From NCBI GenBank assembly GCA_910575035.1, contig CAJTDL010000001.1:248001-312000 (forward strand): a DNA stretch of 64,000 bases, given 5' to 3'. A program made the translations under genes and the position numbers. The notes beneath the pieces were generated by a model. The model was given only the letters and a program-made list of their open reading frames with translations. It had not been told where the DNA came from and made no database searches. Source of the DNA: Lachnospiraceae bacterium. Lineage in GTDB: Bacteria; Bacillota; Clostridia; Lachnospirales; Lachnospiraceae. Of the stretch, positions 15,182 to 24,134 are shown piece after piece (within the stretch, counting starts at the first letter, position 1; each line of letters starts with the position of its first letter).

Positions 15182-17329
15182 TCAGTTCACATATTTTATA
15201 ATGGTGTCCCAGGCCGATTCCCTTTCCAGCCCCAATTTCCAATAAGCCGCCCCTGCCAGCTTATTTTCCCTTATAACCTTCAGCTTCTCTTCTAATGATG
15301 CCTCATTCTCTACCCAAATCTTAACCTTTGTCCCATTTTCTGGATTTTCATACTCCGCCACATCCTGCCCAGCCTCTTCAGACCAAACCGCTTCTGCCCC
15401 ATAAGCCTTATATCGGTCCTCCACCGTCTGCATCCCCTCGTCCACGCAAGTAAACGTATAAGGCAAGTACCCCTCTGATGCTGATTCCACATCTTCCCCG
15501 CTGCCTTCCTTCGGCGTCATCTCCCATACTCTGCTATAAAAAGGCATTCCCAAGATTACCTGCTCCGCCGGAACCTCCTCTAAGGTATCTGCCACCCCCT
15601 TTTTCACAAAGGGAAGGGAAGCCACAGACCCAATATCCTCGGAATCCCTGGTATGCTCATCATATCCCATGATCACCACATAATCTGCAAATACCGCCTG
15701 CTCTGCCCGGTTATAAAAAGCCGTATAGCTGGAAGGCACATAATTATCCACTGACAGCACTAGGCCATTATTTTCACACTTTAAGGAAAGCTCCCGCACA
15801 AACTGGATATAAGCATCCCCCACATCCCCGCTCAATGCTTCAAAATCCAGATTAATCCCATCCAGATTGTATTCAATGGCTGCTGCAATAATCTGATTTG
15901 TAAGGTGGTCGCGTACCGAGGTATGGGTCAGCACATAAGTGCTGTCTGCCTCTTCATTTTCCAGATTGCTGCAAAGCCCCCAGACCTCCACATTGTTCTG
16001 ATGGCAATAATCCACATAATCCTTGCTGGCCAGGGAATAAATATTCCCCTCATTGTCATTCAGGTAAAACCAGGTAGGAGAAATGACATTTACGCCTTTT
16101 GTAGACTGGAGCACGCTGCCTACCCGTTCGTTGGCCTCCTGGTTCGTTACCTGATGCCATCCCATGCTTACGCGCCCTTCCTTCAAAATATGGCGAAACT
16201 CTGGTTCCTCAAAAGGCCTGGAAAGTGTCTGCTCTGTCACCGCTCCCAGCCGATTATTCTGCACATAGCCCATCATGCCATCCTGGGTACAAGCCTTGCT
16301 CCAATTATCCCCAGCATCCAGGATTGTTAACTGGCTTCCCTTTCCCACATCTGCCACAATAGGGCTTTTAATGCCGCCCAATATGCGGAGCTCCGTATCC
16401 TTCTTCACCTCCGCTGTCTGTATGGCGCCCCAGGAGGCTGTGATCCGCACACGGTTCGGCGCTTCATGGGCTTCAAAATCCAGGTTGGTATATTTTTGGA
16501 CAAACTCCAGCGCAAGGTACATCTGTTCCCCATCTACCCTTACAATAACATAATCCTCGCTTTCTTTTTTCCTGGAAACCTCATAATCCCTGTTTCCGGC
16601 ATTTACCGTGATCAGGTCAGAGGAGGTTGTATAGCGGAGGATATTTTCATTGGTATCCCAGTAAAAGCGTTGGTTCAGATATTTCCGGACAGCCCCATAC
16701 TCCAGATAAACATGCCCGTCCCAATATTTAGCGGCTTCTTCTAAGAGCTGCCCATCCAAAATAATGGCCATATCCTCTTGAGACTGGATATGGTAATAAT
16801 TGTCCAAATCTGCCCGTTCTTTGGAGGGGGTATACCTTTTGATGGCTGCACTCCCCAGGGCAATCAGGATGACAGCTGTTATAAAGACAGCCGCTGCAAA
16901 AAAGGGCATTAGACGGTTTCTCTTACGCCGCCCCCGTTTCTGGGACATTCGCCTTCTGTAAGCTTGCCCGTCCTTGGCATATTTTGCCGTATTATGGGTG
17001 CTGTTGGCGCCTTTAGCTGTATCGTAGGTGCCGTTGGCATATTTAGCTGTATCACTGGAGCCGTTGGCGCTTTTAGCTGTATCATTGGTGCCATTGGCTC
17101 TTTTTGCCGTATCACTGGAGCCGTTGGTTCTTTTTGCCATATCATTGGTGCCATTGGCTCTTTTTGCCGTATCACTGGAGCCGTTGGTTCTTTTTGCCAT
17201 ATCATTGGTGCCATTGGTTCTTTTAGCTGTATCACCGATGCCATTGGTGCCTTTTGCCATATCATGGGAGCTTTTGTTGTCTGCTGCTGTCTTTTCCAAA
17301 TCCTGGAGTAACTTTTCCCAATCTTCCAT
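15182..17329 (-). CDS. Membrane-anchored GH18-family protein with cytoplasmic decapeptide repeats
   Basis: This 715-residue protein is predicted to be a type II membrane protein. Residues 1-139 would be cytoplasmic: a short acidic helix, ten decapeptide repeats (24-123) and a basic stretch (RRMSQKRGRRKRNR). One membrane segment follows (about 140-162). Outside are a copper-amine-oxidase-like/SH3-like wall-binding part (about 180-395) and a C-terminal GH18 barrel (about 410-715). The GH18 signature LDGINLDFEAL supplies the catalytic Glu. Such modules occur in YaaH/SleL-type N-acetylglucosaminidases that act on peptidoglycan or cortex, so cell-wall or spore remodelling is a reasonable inference. 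AGGAGG precedes the start by 7 bases. mecA lies upstream with a terminator between them. Confidence 0.88.
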   Translation of the reverse strand: MEDWEKLLQDLEKTAADNKSSHDMAKGTNGIGDTAKRTNGTNDMAKRTNGSSDTAKRANGTNDMAKRTNGSSDTAKRANGTNDTAKSANGSSDTAKYANGTYDTAKGANSTHNTAKYAKDGQAYRRRMSQKRGRRKRNRLMPFFAAAVFITAVILIALGSAAIKRYTPSKERADLDNYYHIQSQEDMAIILDGQLLEEAAKYWDGHVYLEYGAVRKYLNQRFYWDTNENILRYTTSSDLITVNAGNRDYEVSRKKESEDYVIVRVDGEQMYLALEFVQKYTNLDFEAHEAPNRVRITASWGAIQTAEVKKDTELRILGGIKSPIVADVGKGSQLTILDAGDNWSKACTQDGMMGYVQNNRLGAVTEQTLSRPFEEPEFRHILKEGRVSMGWHQVTNQEANERVGSVLQSTKGVNVISPTWFYLNDNEGNIYSLASKDYVDYCHQNNVEVWGLCSNLENEEADSTYVLTHTSVRDHLTNQIIAAAIEYNLDGINLDFEALSGDVGDAYIQFVRELSLKCENNGLVLSVDNYVPSSYTAFYNRAEQAVFADYVVIMGYDEHTRDSEDIGSVASLPFVKKGVADTLEEVPAEQVILGMPFYSRVWEMTPKEGSGEDVESASEGYLPYTFTCVDEGMQTVEDRYKAYGAEAVWSEEAGQDVAEYENPENGTKVKIWVENEASLEEKLKVIRENKLAGAAYWKLGLERESAWDTIIKYVN
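16961..17260 (-). repeat. 30-bp coding minisatellite in the GH18 gene
   Basis: Ten 10-codon units encode variants of TAKRANGTND / MAKRTNGSSD. A 60-bp higher-order unit at 17101-17160 recurs at 17161-17220 with a single difference, so the array has expanded recently. All units keep the reading frame. Confidence 0.95.
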
Positions 17330-17357
17330 ATGATCCTCCTATGTAATCAAGCATGGT

Positions 17358-17386
17358 AAAAACCCCTTATGCCAAAGCACAAGGGG
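17358..17386 (-). terminator. mecA terminator
   Basis: On the minus strand CCCCTT, a 12-base loop region and AAGGGG are followed by TTTTTACC, 6 bp after the mecA stop. It separates mecA from the GH18 gene. Confidence 0.8.
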
Positions 17387-17392
17387 CTAGCC

Positions 17393-18181
17393 TCAAATCT
17401 TGCTCAATATCTGTAACGCGTCTTTTTTCAAAATCAGTTCATAGTGTTCATCAAAATAAGCCCTGATGGCTAGAGAATACTTTTCCTGATGTGCATACTC
17501 TGCTAATATGTTACATACCTTATTAAATTCCTCAGGTGTGTGCTGGCTCTTGCTGATGACCAGATAGTATTTTCGGTTGACACTGTTTTTGTAGAGAACA
17601 TTGCATCCGTTGTAATATCCCTTTAAAACCCGGGCAAGGCGGTTTACCTCATCCAGCTCATCGAATACAAACAGCTTGGTGATATCTACCACCACAGGCT
17701 CTTTTTTCTCAGGCTTTTCCTTCTGGATGGCTTTCTCTAAGGGGATGAAATCATTCCCCTTCTGGCTGGCTGCCTTCTTTGTCTCCTCCTGGATCCGGCG
17801 GAATAAGTCTAAGATGTCATCTGCCCCGGCAGATTCAAAAACCTTGTCGTTTTCCTCTCCTGTATACTCATCCTTTGTGTCATCTTCTGGATTGCCTGGC
17901 GCGAATTGGGAAAAACGCGTATCCAGTTCTTCGGGGTATTCCACCTTGGTGATGATCAATATAATTGTATCTGCTGACAGTGGAATCGCCTCAATCATCA
18001 ATGGAATATCCTCTGCCTCAAACCCACATTCATAAGCAGCTTGCTGCATCATGTCCCGAAACAGCATCTTCGCTTTTTCAGTCCCATATGCCAGTTCGCT
18101 CAGCTTAAGCTGGCGGTCTGCCAGGTCTTCCCTGGTAAGGGTGCAACGAATCTGATTCTCATTTACCTTTTCAATTTTCAT
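17393..18181 (-). CDS. mecA: Adaptor protein MecA
   Basis: This 262-residue protein matches MecA, which presents substrates to the ClpCP protease in Firmicutes and so affects competence, sporulation and stress responses. The N-terminal substrate-recognition domain begins MKIEKVNENQIRCTLTREDL with the conserved LSELAYGTEKAKMLF. A variable acidic linker covers about residues 95-150. The C-terminal ClpC-binding half includes FVFDELDEVNRLARVLKGYY and SLAIRAYFDEHYELIL. The length fits the family. AAGGAAGTG lies upstream of the ATG. It has its own promoter and terminator, so it is monocistronic. No competence genes are adjacent. Confidence 0.93.
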   Translation of the reverse strand: MKIEKVNENQIRCTLTREDLADRQLKLSELAYGTEKAKMLFRDMMQQAAYECGFEAEDIPLMIEAIPLSADTIILIITKVEYPEELDTRFSQFAPGNPEDDTKDEYTGEENDKVFESAGADDILDLFRRIQEETKKAASQKGNDFIPLEKAIQKEKPEKKEPVVVDITKLFVFDELDEVNRLARVLKGYYNGCNVLYKNSVNRKYYLVISKSQHTPEEFNKVCNILAEYAHQEKYSLAIRAYFDEHYELILKKDALQILSKI

Positions 18182-18259
18182 ATAATCACTTCCTTTTTTC
18201 TTGCTGCATCAGGAATATATATCTCTATAACCAATTGCTGACTTCTTTCTGGTATTCAA

Positions 18260-18289
18260 AGTATATTACATCTCTGTGCCTTTCGTCAA
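18260..18289 (-). promoter_or_regulatory. mecA promoter
   Basis: On the minus strand TTGACG and TATACT are separated by 18 bases, about 80 bp upstream of the mecA start. Confidence 0.65.
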
Positions 18290-18350
18290 GTCGAACTCAT
18301 ATCTTATTTCTAAAAAATATATAAAATTTCTAAAAACTTCAACAATCCTA

Positions 18351-18379
18351 TTGATTTGGTAAAATTTGTGTGCTATAAC
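18351..18379 (+). promoter_or_regulatory. Orphan plus-strand promoter
   Basis: TTGATT and TATAAC with a 17-base spacer point into gene-free DNA. An AAAGGAG lies 30 bp further on but is not followed by a standard start codon. The best target is the hairpin-rich stretch that follows. Confidence 0.45.
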
Positions 18380-18385
18380 TGAAGC

Positions 18386-18600
18386 AGAGATGGGGATTTG
18401 GTTCAGGCAGAAAGGAGCCAATTACATTTTAACTACCAGAATTTATTTTCTAGCAAATCTTTTCTAATTTCGTTCGGGTGATCCCGAGCCTTTATTACAG
18501 GGGCATGTGTTGTCCTTGCGTATCATTAGCCATACCCTTTGGGGCATCCCGTATTGAATGCCCTTTCAGGGCGGTGAAACAGCTCCGCTGTTTCACAAGG
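18386..18600 (+). ncRNA. Candidate structured RNA downstream of an orphan promoter
   Basis: Four hairpins follow each other: TCGGG/CCCGA near 18475; GGGCAT (18542-18547) with ATGCCC (18558-18563); GCCCT/AGGGC (18560-18572), which overlaps and so excludes the previous one; and the perfect GTGAAACAGC/GCTGTTTCAC (18574-18596). No U-tract follows, and no convincing open frame runs through. Start and end are estimates. Confidence 0.3.
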
Positions 18601-19267
18601 TATACTTACATTATAGTATGCGGATATCTAAATAAAATTACCCTAAAACTATGTAACGCCTGTTGCCAGATATTTCTTTGCCTGTGTATTTTTGCATTGC
18701 AGGGAAAATGCATCCATCTCTGGAGAAATGATCCATGGCTTTAAGATGGCCAGAATAATTAGTACAGCCCATATTCCCTTCCCAGGACGCCTCTGCAGCC
18801 TGGAGGCACGATGGTTTGGGATCTGGAAATTTTCATTGTAGGATTGAGGTTGATGATTGATCCTTTATAAAATAAAAATATATTGCTGTGCTGGCAGTGG
18901 CAGGGCCAGTGGCCTGCCTGTTGGGAAGAGAAAAAAAGAGCCTGGAAATTTCCAGGGGCTGTCACGCTTCCGAGAGCAATCTGGGGCTTTTCGGAAAAGA
19001 AATTGATATATCACGAAATACCTCCATGGTTTTGGAGTAAAAAAGGAGGGAGCATTAAGTCCGGTATTTGTAAATGAATTGCAAGATGAGAAGTCTTGTT
19101 CACGAATCTGAATTTTATATTTTGGGCCGCTGTATTTTGGAAGCCAAACTTGGCAGCTGCCCATACAAAGGAACAGGGGGCGGCTGCATAAATTAGGTAA
19201 AGGCCTATTTTGCGGCAGCTCCCCTATGTCGATTGCCTATTGCAATATGCCATTTAGCAGTAATTTG
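18601..19267. other. Gene-free region between the candidate RNA and the DUF1858 gene
   Basis: I see no credible gene here. It holds a perfect 16-bp palindrome, CCTGGAAATTTCCAGG (18941-18956), which could be an operator. It also has an AAAAAAGGAGGGAG near 19040 not followed by a start at normal distance, and an imperfect long hairpin near 19171-19216 that may terminate the minus-strand gene. It resembles decayed coding DNA. Confidence 0.4.
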
Positions 19268-19468
19268 CTATTTTGCCAAAAACTGGTTGATCCTGTCAAC
19301 CAGGGCGTCTGGCTCAATCCCATGCACCATTGCAGCCTCTGCGATTGTCTCCATCTGGGATGAAGGGCAGCCCAGGCAGTGCATTCCAATATCCAGTAAA
19401 ACGGGCGCGATATTTTCGTCAATCTGAAGAAGCTCCCCGATCATAGTGTCTTTTGTCACCTGTGCCAT
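19268..19468 (-). CDS. DUF1858-domain small protein
   Basis: This 66-residue cytoplasmic protein is essentially one DUF1858 domain: KDTMIGELLQIDENIAPVLL followed by GMHCLGCP and VHGIEPDALVDRINQFL. The CxxC in HCLGC is the family's conserved pair. Members are often associated with hybrid-cluster, iron-sulfur or nitrosative-stress proteins, but their biochemical role is not established. The start at 19468 was chosen because AAGGAGG sits 9 bases upstream; a longer frame from 19531 has no ribosome site and starts before the promoter-like AT-rich DNA. It stands alone, flanked by non-coding DNA and by the palindromic element to its right. Confidence 0.85.
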   Translation of the reverse strand: MAQVTKDTMIGELLQIDENIAPVLLDIGMHCLGCPSSQMETIAEAAMVHGIEPDALVDRINQFLAK

Positions 19469-19596
19469 TTTATAATTCCTCCTTGTATTTTGTATTTGTG
19501 CCCTTCCGGTATGGAAGGTTTGCATTGCCATGTTACACAGCTACCATTATAATACCATTTTTCCTTAAATGCAATGATATGATACATAGAAATTTC

Positions 19597-20007
19597 GTTA
19601 CTATTCATGGCCAATGTCAGTAGCTTAAGGGGTTTTACAGATAGGCAATGGGAGTGGCTAAGCGTTGTCAGGTAGGGCTAAGAGTCCGTCATGGCGGAGC
19701 CAGGGCATAAAAGAGGCTGCCCTTGTTCTGGTGTACAGGGATTAAGAGTTTCTAAGCAGTTCCATAAAAGCTGTACCATACGGACGGAACCGCCCCAGAC
19801 GTGCCATTCATGGCGCGGCCAGGGCTTTTGCAAACGTCCCTGTCCGCAAATCCCTGCTCTTTTGGGAACTGCTAAAAAACTCTTAATCCCTGACAAGTCA
19901 CAAGGGCAGCCCCTTATGCCCCAGACGCTTCCTGACGGCCTCTTATCTATTCCCGTTCCCTGTTTGCCAATCCCTTAAGTTACTGAAATTGAGCTATGAA
20001 TAGTAAC
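19597..20007. mobile_element. Complete 411-bp palindromic non-autonomous transposable element
   Basis: The element begins GTTACTATTCATGGC and ends GCTATGAATAGTAAC. The 8-bp sequence GAAATTTC flanks it on both sides (19589-19596 and 20008-20015), which is a target-site duplication. The arms are complementary over almost the whole length; for example AGGGATTAAGAGTT on the left matches AACTCTTAATCCCT on the right, as does GGCTGCCCTTGT with ACAAGGGCAGCC. It would form one giant hairpin. It carries no transposase and no credible gene, so it is a MITE-like element needing a trans-acting transposase. Confidence 0.9.
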
Positions 20008-20166
20008 GAAATTTCAACCTCGGTCTATACTTTTTGCTTATATTGTGATAAATTATTAGGTGGGGTAAATATTAGGATAAATGAATTAAAATAGATATAG
20101 GATAAACGCTTTGGCCGATTAATTTGCAGCAGTATAGCAAGGCGTATGCAGGAGGAATTTAATAAG

Positions 20167-22722
20167 ATGCGGAAAATGACCACAAGGTTTTTGATAATCA
20201 GCCTGATGATTGTATCCATTGTTTTTGTTATTATTGTTGCTTATCAGGCTACACGGATGAATCGGAAGGGGGCAGATACCATTCGTGATGTAGGGGAGAT
20301 CTATATGTCTGGGATGAGTGAGCAGGTGGCAATGCATTTTGGGACTACAATTGAGCTGCGCCTGTCTCAGGTTGGGGCATTGGCCAGCTATCTTCAGGCG
20401 GGGAATTATAACAAAAGGGATGCCATGGAGGTGGCTCTGACATCTAATGCCCGGGCCAGGGGATTTGACTATTTGGCTTTTTATAAAGAGAATGGTGAAT
20501 TTCAGATGCTTTATGGCTCACAGCTGGATTCCATTGAGCAGGAGGCATTTTTGGGATCCCTGATTTCTGGAAAGGAAAAAGTGGCGGTGGGCAGTGACCA
20601 GAATGGGAACGATGTGATCCTGATGGGAATCCCTGTTTCCTATTCCTTTTCCAATGGGGAATCCAGTATTGCATTGGTGGCAGGGTTTCCTACCAGTTAT
20701 TTTATCAATACCCTTTCCCTGGATGGGGAGGATTCCCTGGTAAACTATTCTATTATCAGCCGGAATGGGAAGTTTATCATCCGGGGCAAAGCGATGGAAG
20801 GGGAAGATTATTTTGACCGGGTGCGTACCTATTATGAGAATCTGGAGGATGGCACTCCTGAGCGGTTTATAGAAAATCTGGGAGAGGCTATGGATTTGGG
20901 CAGGGATTTTACCAGCCAGGCTTCTGTAAAGGGGGAGATGCGGAATCTGTACTGCACAAGCCTTCCCTATTCTGATTGGTATGTGATCCTGGCTATGCCC
21001 TATGGGGTAATTGACGAGTCCATTGCCGGGCTGGGGAGCCAGTGGTTCCTTACAGCCATTGGGGAATGTTTGACAATCAGTATTATCCTTTTGCTTGTAT
21101 TTGCAGAGTACTTCCGTATGATCCGGCGGCAGATGCGGGCATTGGATAAGGCAAAAAGGGCAGCGGAGCGAGCCAACAGGGCGAAAAGCGAATTTCTATC
21201 GAATATGAGCCATGACATCCGTACGCCCATGAACGGCATTATTGGCATGGCGGCTGTTGCCAGCGCCAATTTGGGGAACTGGAGGCAGGTGGAGAACTGC
21301 CTGAATAAGATCACTACCTCCAGCCGCCATCTGTTGGGGCTGATCAATGATATTTTGGATATGGCTAAGATTGAAAGCGGGAAAATGGTACTGAATATGG
21401 AGGAGGTCTCCCTGCCGGAGGTCATGCAGAATATTGTAGGCATTATGCAGCCCCAGATAAAGGAGAAGCAGCAGTATTTTAACATTTATGTCCGTGATGT
21501 ATCCGTAGAAAAAGTATACTGCGATAGCCTGCGGCTGAACCAGATCCTGCTGAACCTGTTGGGGAATGCGGTGAAATTCACGCCAGAGAAAGGGACTGTG
21601 CAGGTGATGCTCTATGAGGAGGAATCCCATAAAGGGGATGATTATATACATATCCATTTTTGTGTAAAGGATAATGGCATTGGCATGGTGCCGGAATTTC
21701 AGGAAAGGATTTTTGAGTCCTTTATACGGGAGGACAGCGCCCGTATCCAGAAAACAGAGGGGGCAGGCCTGGGAATGGCGATTACCAAGTATATTGTAGA
21801 TACTATGGGCGGGAGTATAGAAGTAAAGAGCGACCTGGGCAAGGGAAGTGAGTTCCATATTTTGCTGGATCTGAAAAAAGCTGGGAAAGAAGATGACAGC
21901 AATATGCAGCTACCGGAAAGCGATGTGCTGATTGCAGGTGCAGACGCCATAAGCTGTGCCAGTATGGTTGCCTTCCTGAAATCAATGGGCATTCGGGTAG
22001 AATGGGCAGTGGATAGCAAGGATGTGGCAGATAAAGTGGAAAAGCGCCAGAACGAGGGGCAGGATTACCAGCTGATTCTGCTGGATTGGAAACTGCCGAA
22101 AAAAGGCGGGGTTTATTCCGCACGGAAGCTGCGGCAGGAGCATGGCTGTAAAGTGCCGATTTTATTGATTTCAGATGGAGATTGGGACGATATTGAAAAG
22201 GAAGCCAGGGCAGCGGGCGTCAATGGTTTTATTGCAAAGCCTTTGTTTCGCTCAACGTTGTATTCTTGCCTTAAGGAATATATCCATGAAGCGGGAGTGG
22301 CAGAAGAAACGCAGACAGAAGGAAAAAAGGGAGCAGTGGATTTTTTTGGAAAGCGTGTTCTTTTGGCGGAGGATAATGATTTGAACTGGGAAATTGCCAA
22401 TGAATTGCTGTCTGCAATGGGGCTGGAGGTGGAGTGGGCAGAAAATGGGAAGATTTGCCTGGAGAAGTTCAGCCAGTCTGATATTGGAGGATATGACGGC
22501 ATATTAATGGATTTGCGTATGCCGATTATGACAGGGTTCGAGGCAGCAAAGGCCATACGTGCATTGGAAAGGGAAGATGCGGGGAGGGTTCCGATCATTG
22601 CTATGAGCGCAGATACCTTCGAGGATGATGTGAAAAGGTGCCTGGATTGCGGGATGAATGCACATGTGGCTAAGCCCATTGACCTGCGGGAGGTTACCGA
22701 GGTGCTGCAAAAATATTTGTGA
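20167..22722 (+). CDS. Hybrid sensor histidine kinase with two receiver domains
   Basis: This 851-residue membrane kinase has TM1 (about 7-30), an extracytoplasmic sensor of about 260 residues, and TM2 (about 293-315). A HisKA domain follows with phospho-accepting His349 in [11 protein letters not shown]. The HATPase contains [14 protein letters not shown] and [10 protein letters not shown]. Receiver 1 has Asp640 in LLDWKLP, and receiver 2 has Asp782 in LMDLRMP. It has no HPt or output domain, so phosphate must pass to a separate protein that is not in this window. The ATG at 20167 was chosen because AGGAGG lies 11 bases upstream. The next gene, 40 bp downstream, encodes a solute-binding lipoprotein, which suggests that the kinase senses a bound ligand. 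Confidence 0.9.
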   Translation: MRKMTTRFLIISLMIVSIVFVIIVAYQATRMNRKGADTIRDVGEIYMSGMSEQVAMHFGTTIELRLSQVGALASYLQAGNYNKRDAMEVALTSNARARGFDYLAFYKENGEFQMLYGSQLDSIEQEAFLGSLISGKEKVAVGSDQNGNDVILMGIPVSYSFSNGESSIALVAGFPTSYFINTLSLDGEDSLVNYSIISRNGKFIIRGKAMEGEDYFDRVRTYYENLEDGTPERFIENLGEAMDLGRDFTSQASVKGEMRNLYCTSLPYSDWYVILAMPYGVIDESIAGLGSQWFLTAIGECLTISIILLLVFAEYFRMIRRQMRALDKAKRAAERANRAKSEFLSNMSHDIRTPMNGIIGMAAVASANLGNWRQVENCLNKITTSSRHLLGLINDILDMAKIESGKMVLNMEEVSLPEVMQNIVGIMQPQIKEKQQYFNIYVRDVSVEKVYCDSLRLNQILLNLLGNAVKFTPEKGTVQVMLYEEESHKGDDYIHIHFCVKDNGIGMVPEFQERIFESFIREDSARIQKTEGAGLGMAITKYIVDTMGGSIEVKSDLGKGSEFHILLDLKKAGKEDDSNMQLPESDVLIAGADAISCASMVAFLKSMGIRVEWAVDSKDVADKVEKRQNEGQDYQLILLDWKLPKKGGVYSARKLRQEHGCKVPILLISDGDWDDIEKEARAAGVNGFIAKPLFRSTLYSCLKEYIHEAGVAEETQTEGKKGAVDFFGKRVLLAEDNDLNWEIANELLSAMGLEVEWAENGKICLEKFSQSDIGGYDGILMDLRMPIMTGFEAAKAIRALEREDAGRVPIIAMSADTFEDDVKRCLDCGMNAHVAKPIDLREVTEVLQKYL

Positions 22723-22762
22723 TGGGGGAGAGATATCAGCTTAGAGAAAGGAATGAATTATC

Positions 22763-24061
22763 GTGAAAAGAGTTGTGGGATGGATGTTAATGGTACTTTT
22801 AGCATGTGGTTTGGCCGCCTGCGGCTCTCAGGCCTCTTCTGCAGGGAGTGAGGGAGATGGGGCAGGGGATGTGGATGGCAAGCTGGAGGATGTTGAGATT
22901 AGCCTTTGGACATATCCTGTAGGGAATTTTGGGGAATCAGCCACAGTAGCGAATTTGCTGGGGAAGTTTAATGAAGCCTACCCGAATATCCATGTTTCGA
23001 TAAAGTACCTGCAGTATAGCGATGGGGACAGTTTGATGGAGGAAGCCATTGAAAAAGGGCAGGCGCCAGATTTGGTATTGGAAGGGCCAGAGCGGTTAGT
23101 GGCCAATTGGGGAGAAGAAGGGCTGATGGTGGATTTGTCTGAACTGTGGGAAGAGGAGGAAGCCAGCCAGATTTATGAATCTGTCCGAGAGGCATGCCAG
23201 CATAGGAATGGGGAATTTTATGTGTTTCCGATTTGTATGAGCTCCCATTGCATGGCTATTAATTATGAAATGTTCCAGGAAGCTGGGGCATTGCAGTATA
23301 TTGATGAGGAAAGCCATACCTGGACAACGGAAGGGTTTATACAGGCGGTCCGTGCTTTGGTGGAGCATGGGCAGGAGCAGGTGGGGATCGTTTATTGCAA
23401 AGGCCAGGGAGGCGACCAGGGGACACGTGCTTTGGTAAATAATCTGTATGGCGGTAAATTTGCAAACAGTGATTATACGGGATATGATGTTGACAACGAG
23501 AAGAATATTAAAGCGCTGCAGCTTTTGCAGGGAATGGAGGGGATTCGCTTTGATCCGGAAGCGGAGGGGATCGATGAGATCAGCCGATTTATAAAAGGGG
23601 AATTAGCCATGGCTTTTTGTTGGAACATTTCTATGGAAATCAGCCAAAGCGTCGCCTATCCAGAACGCGGCTTTGATATTTTCCCAATGGCATTTCCAAC
23701 AAATGATGGGGAGCCCAAACTCCAGGGAGGAATTTGGGGCCTTGGGATATTTAATAATGGGGATATGAAAAAGATTGAAGCAGCTAAGGCATTTATTCGG
23801 TTTATGACGATGGAAGAGGAGCCTTATAAAAGAGCCGTACTGGCATCGAGCTATTGGCCTGTCCGTGAAGTTGGAGATATCTATGTTAATGATGCCCTAA
23901 TAAAAGAATATGGCATATTTAACCAGTATATGGGGGATTATTATCAGGTGACACCAGGCTGGACAAAGGCGCGTACAGCCTGGTGGAAGATGCTGCAGGA
24001 GGTTGGGGAGGGCGTATCGCCCAGCAAAGCAGTGAAAAAGTTCTCTGAAGCAGTCAAATAA
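22763..24061 (+). CDS. Extracellular solute-binding lipoprotein (sugar-type ABC family)
   Basis: This 432-residue protein starts at a GTG preceded by AGAAAGGA. A lipoprotein signal ends in GLAACGSQ, so the mature Cys is lipidated. The remainder fits the family-1 solute-binding fold (ISLWTYPVGNFGES, then NLLGKFNEAYPNIHV, GQAPDLVLEGPERL, and a late GGIWGLGIFNN). Such proteins capture sugars or oligosaccharides for ABC importers, but no permease genes are nearby. Its place 40 bp after a hybrid kinase makes it a candidate ligand presenter for that sensor. GAGGCAGGTG-like motifs for other functions are not evident. Confidence 0.85.
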   Translation: MKRVVGWMLMVLLACGLAACGSQASSAGSEGDGAGDVDGKLEDVEISLWTYPVGNFGESATVANLLGKFNEAYPNIHVSIKYLQYSDGDSLMEEAIEKGQAPDLVLEGPERLVANWGEEGLMVDLSELWEEEEASQIYESVREACQHRNGEFYVFPICMSSHCMAINYEMFQEAGALQYIDEESHTWTTEGFIQAVRALVEHGQEQVGIVYCKGQGGDQGTRALVNNLYGGKFANSDYTGYDVDNEKNIKALQLLQGMEGIRFDPEAEGIDEISRFIKGELAMAFCWNISMEISQSVAYPERGFDIFPMAFPTNDGEPKLQGGIWGLGIFNNGDMKKIEAAKAFIRFMTMEEEPYKRAVLASSYWPVREVGDIYVNDALIKEYGIFNQYMGDYYQVTPGWTKARTAWWKMLQEVGEGVSPSKAVKKFSEAVK

Positions 24062-24134
24062 GGCTGTAACAAGAGCCTTCCCCCGGGGCAGGCAATTATG
24101 CAACAATATTGGCTGCCGCATAATGAGAGCTTTT

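Noticed and set aside
16964-17333. Plus-strand frames across the GH18 repeat
   Set aside because: They are shadows of the 30-bp coding repeat, which stays open in other frames because of its period.
19678-19978. Open frames on both strands inside the 411-bp element
   Set aside because: They mirror each other because the element is palindromic, have no ribosome sites and non-protein-like composition.
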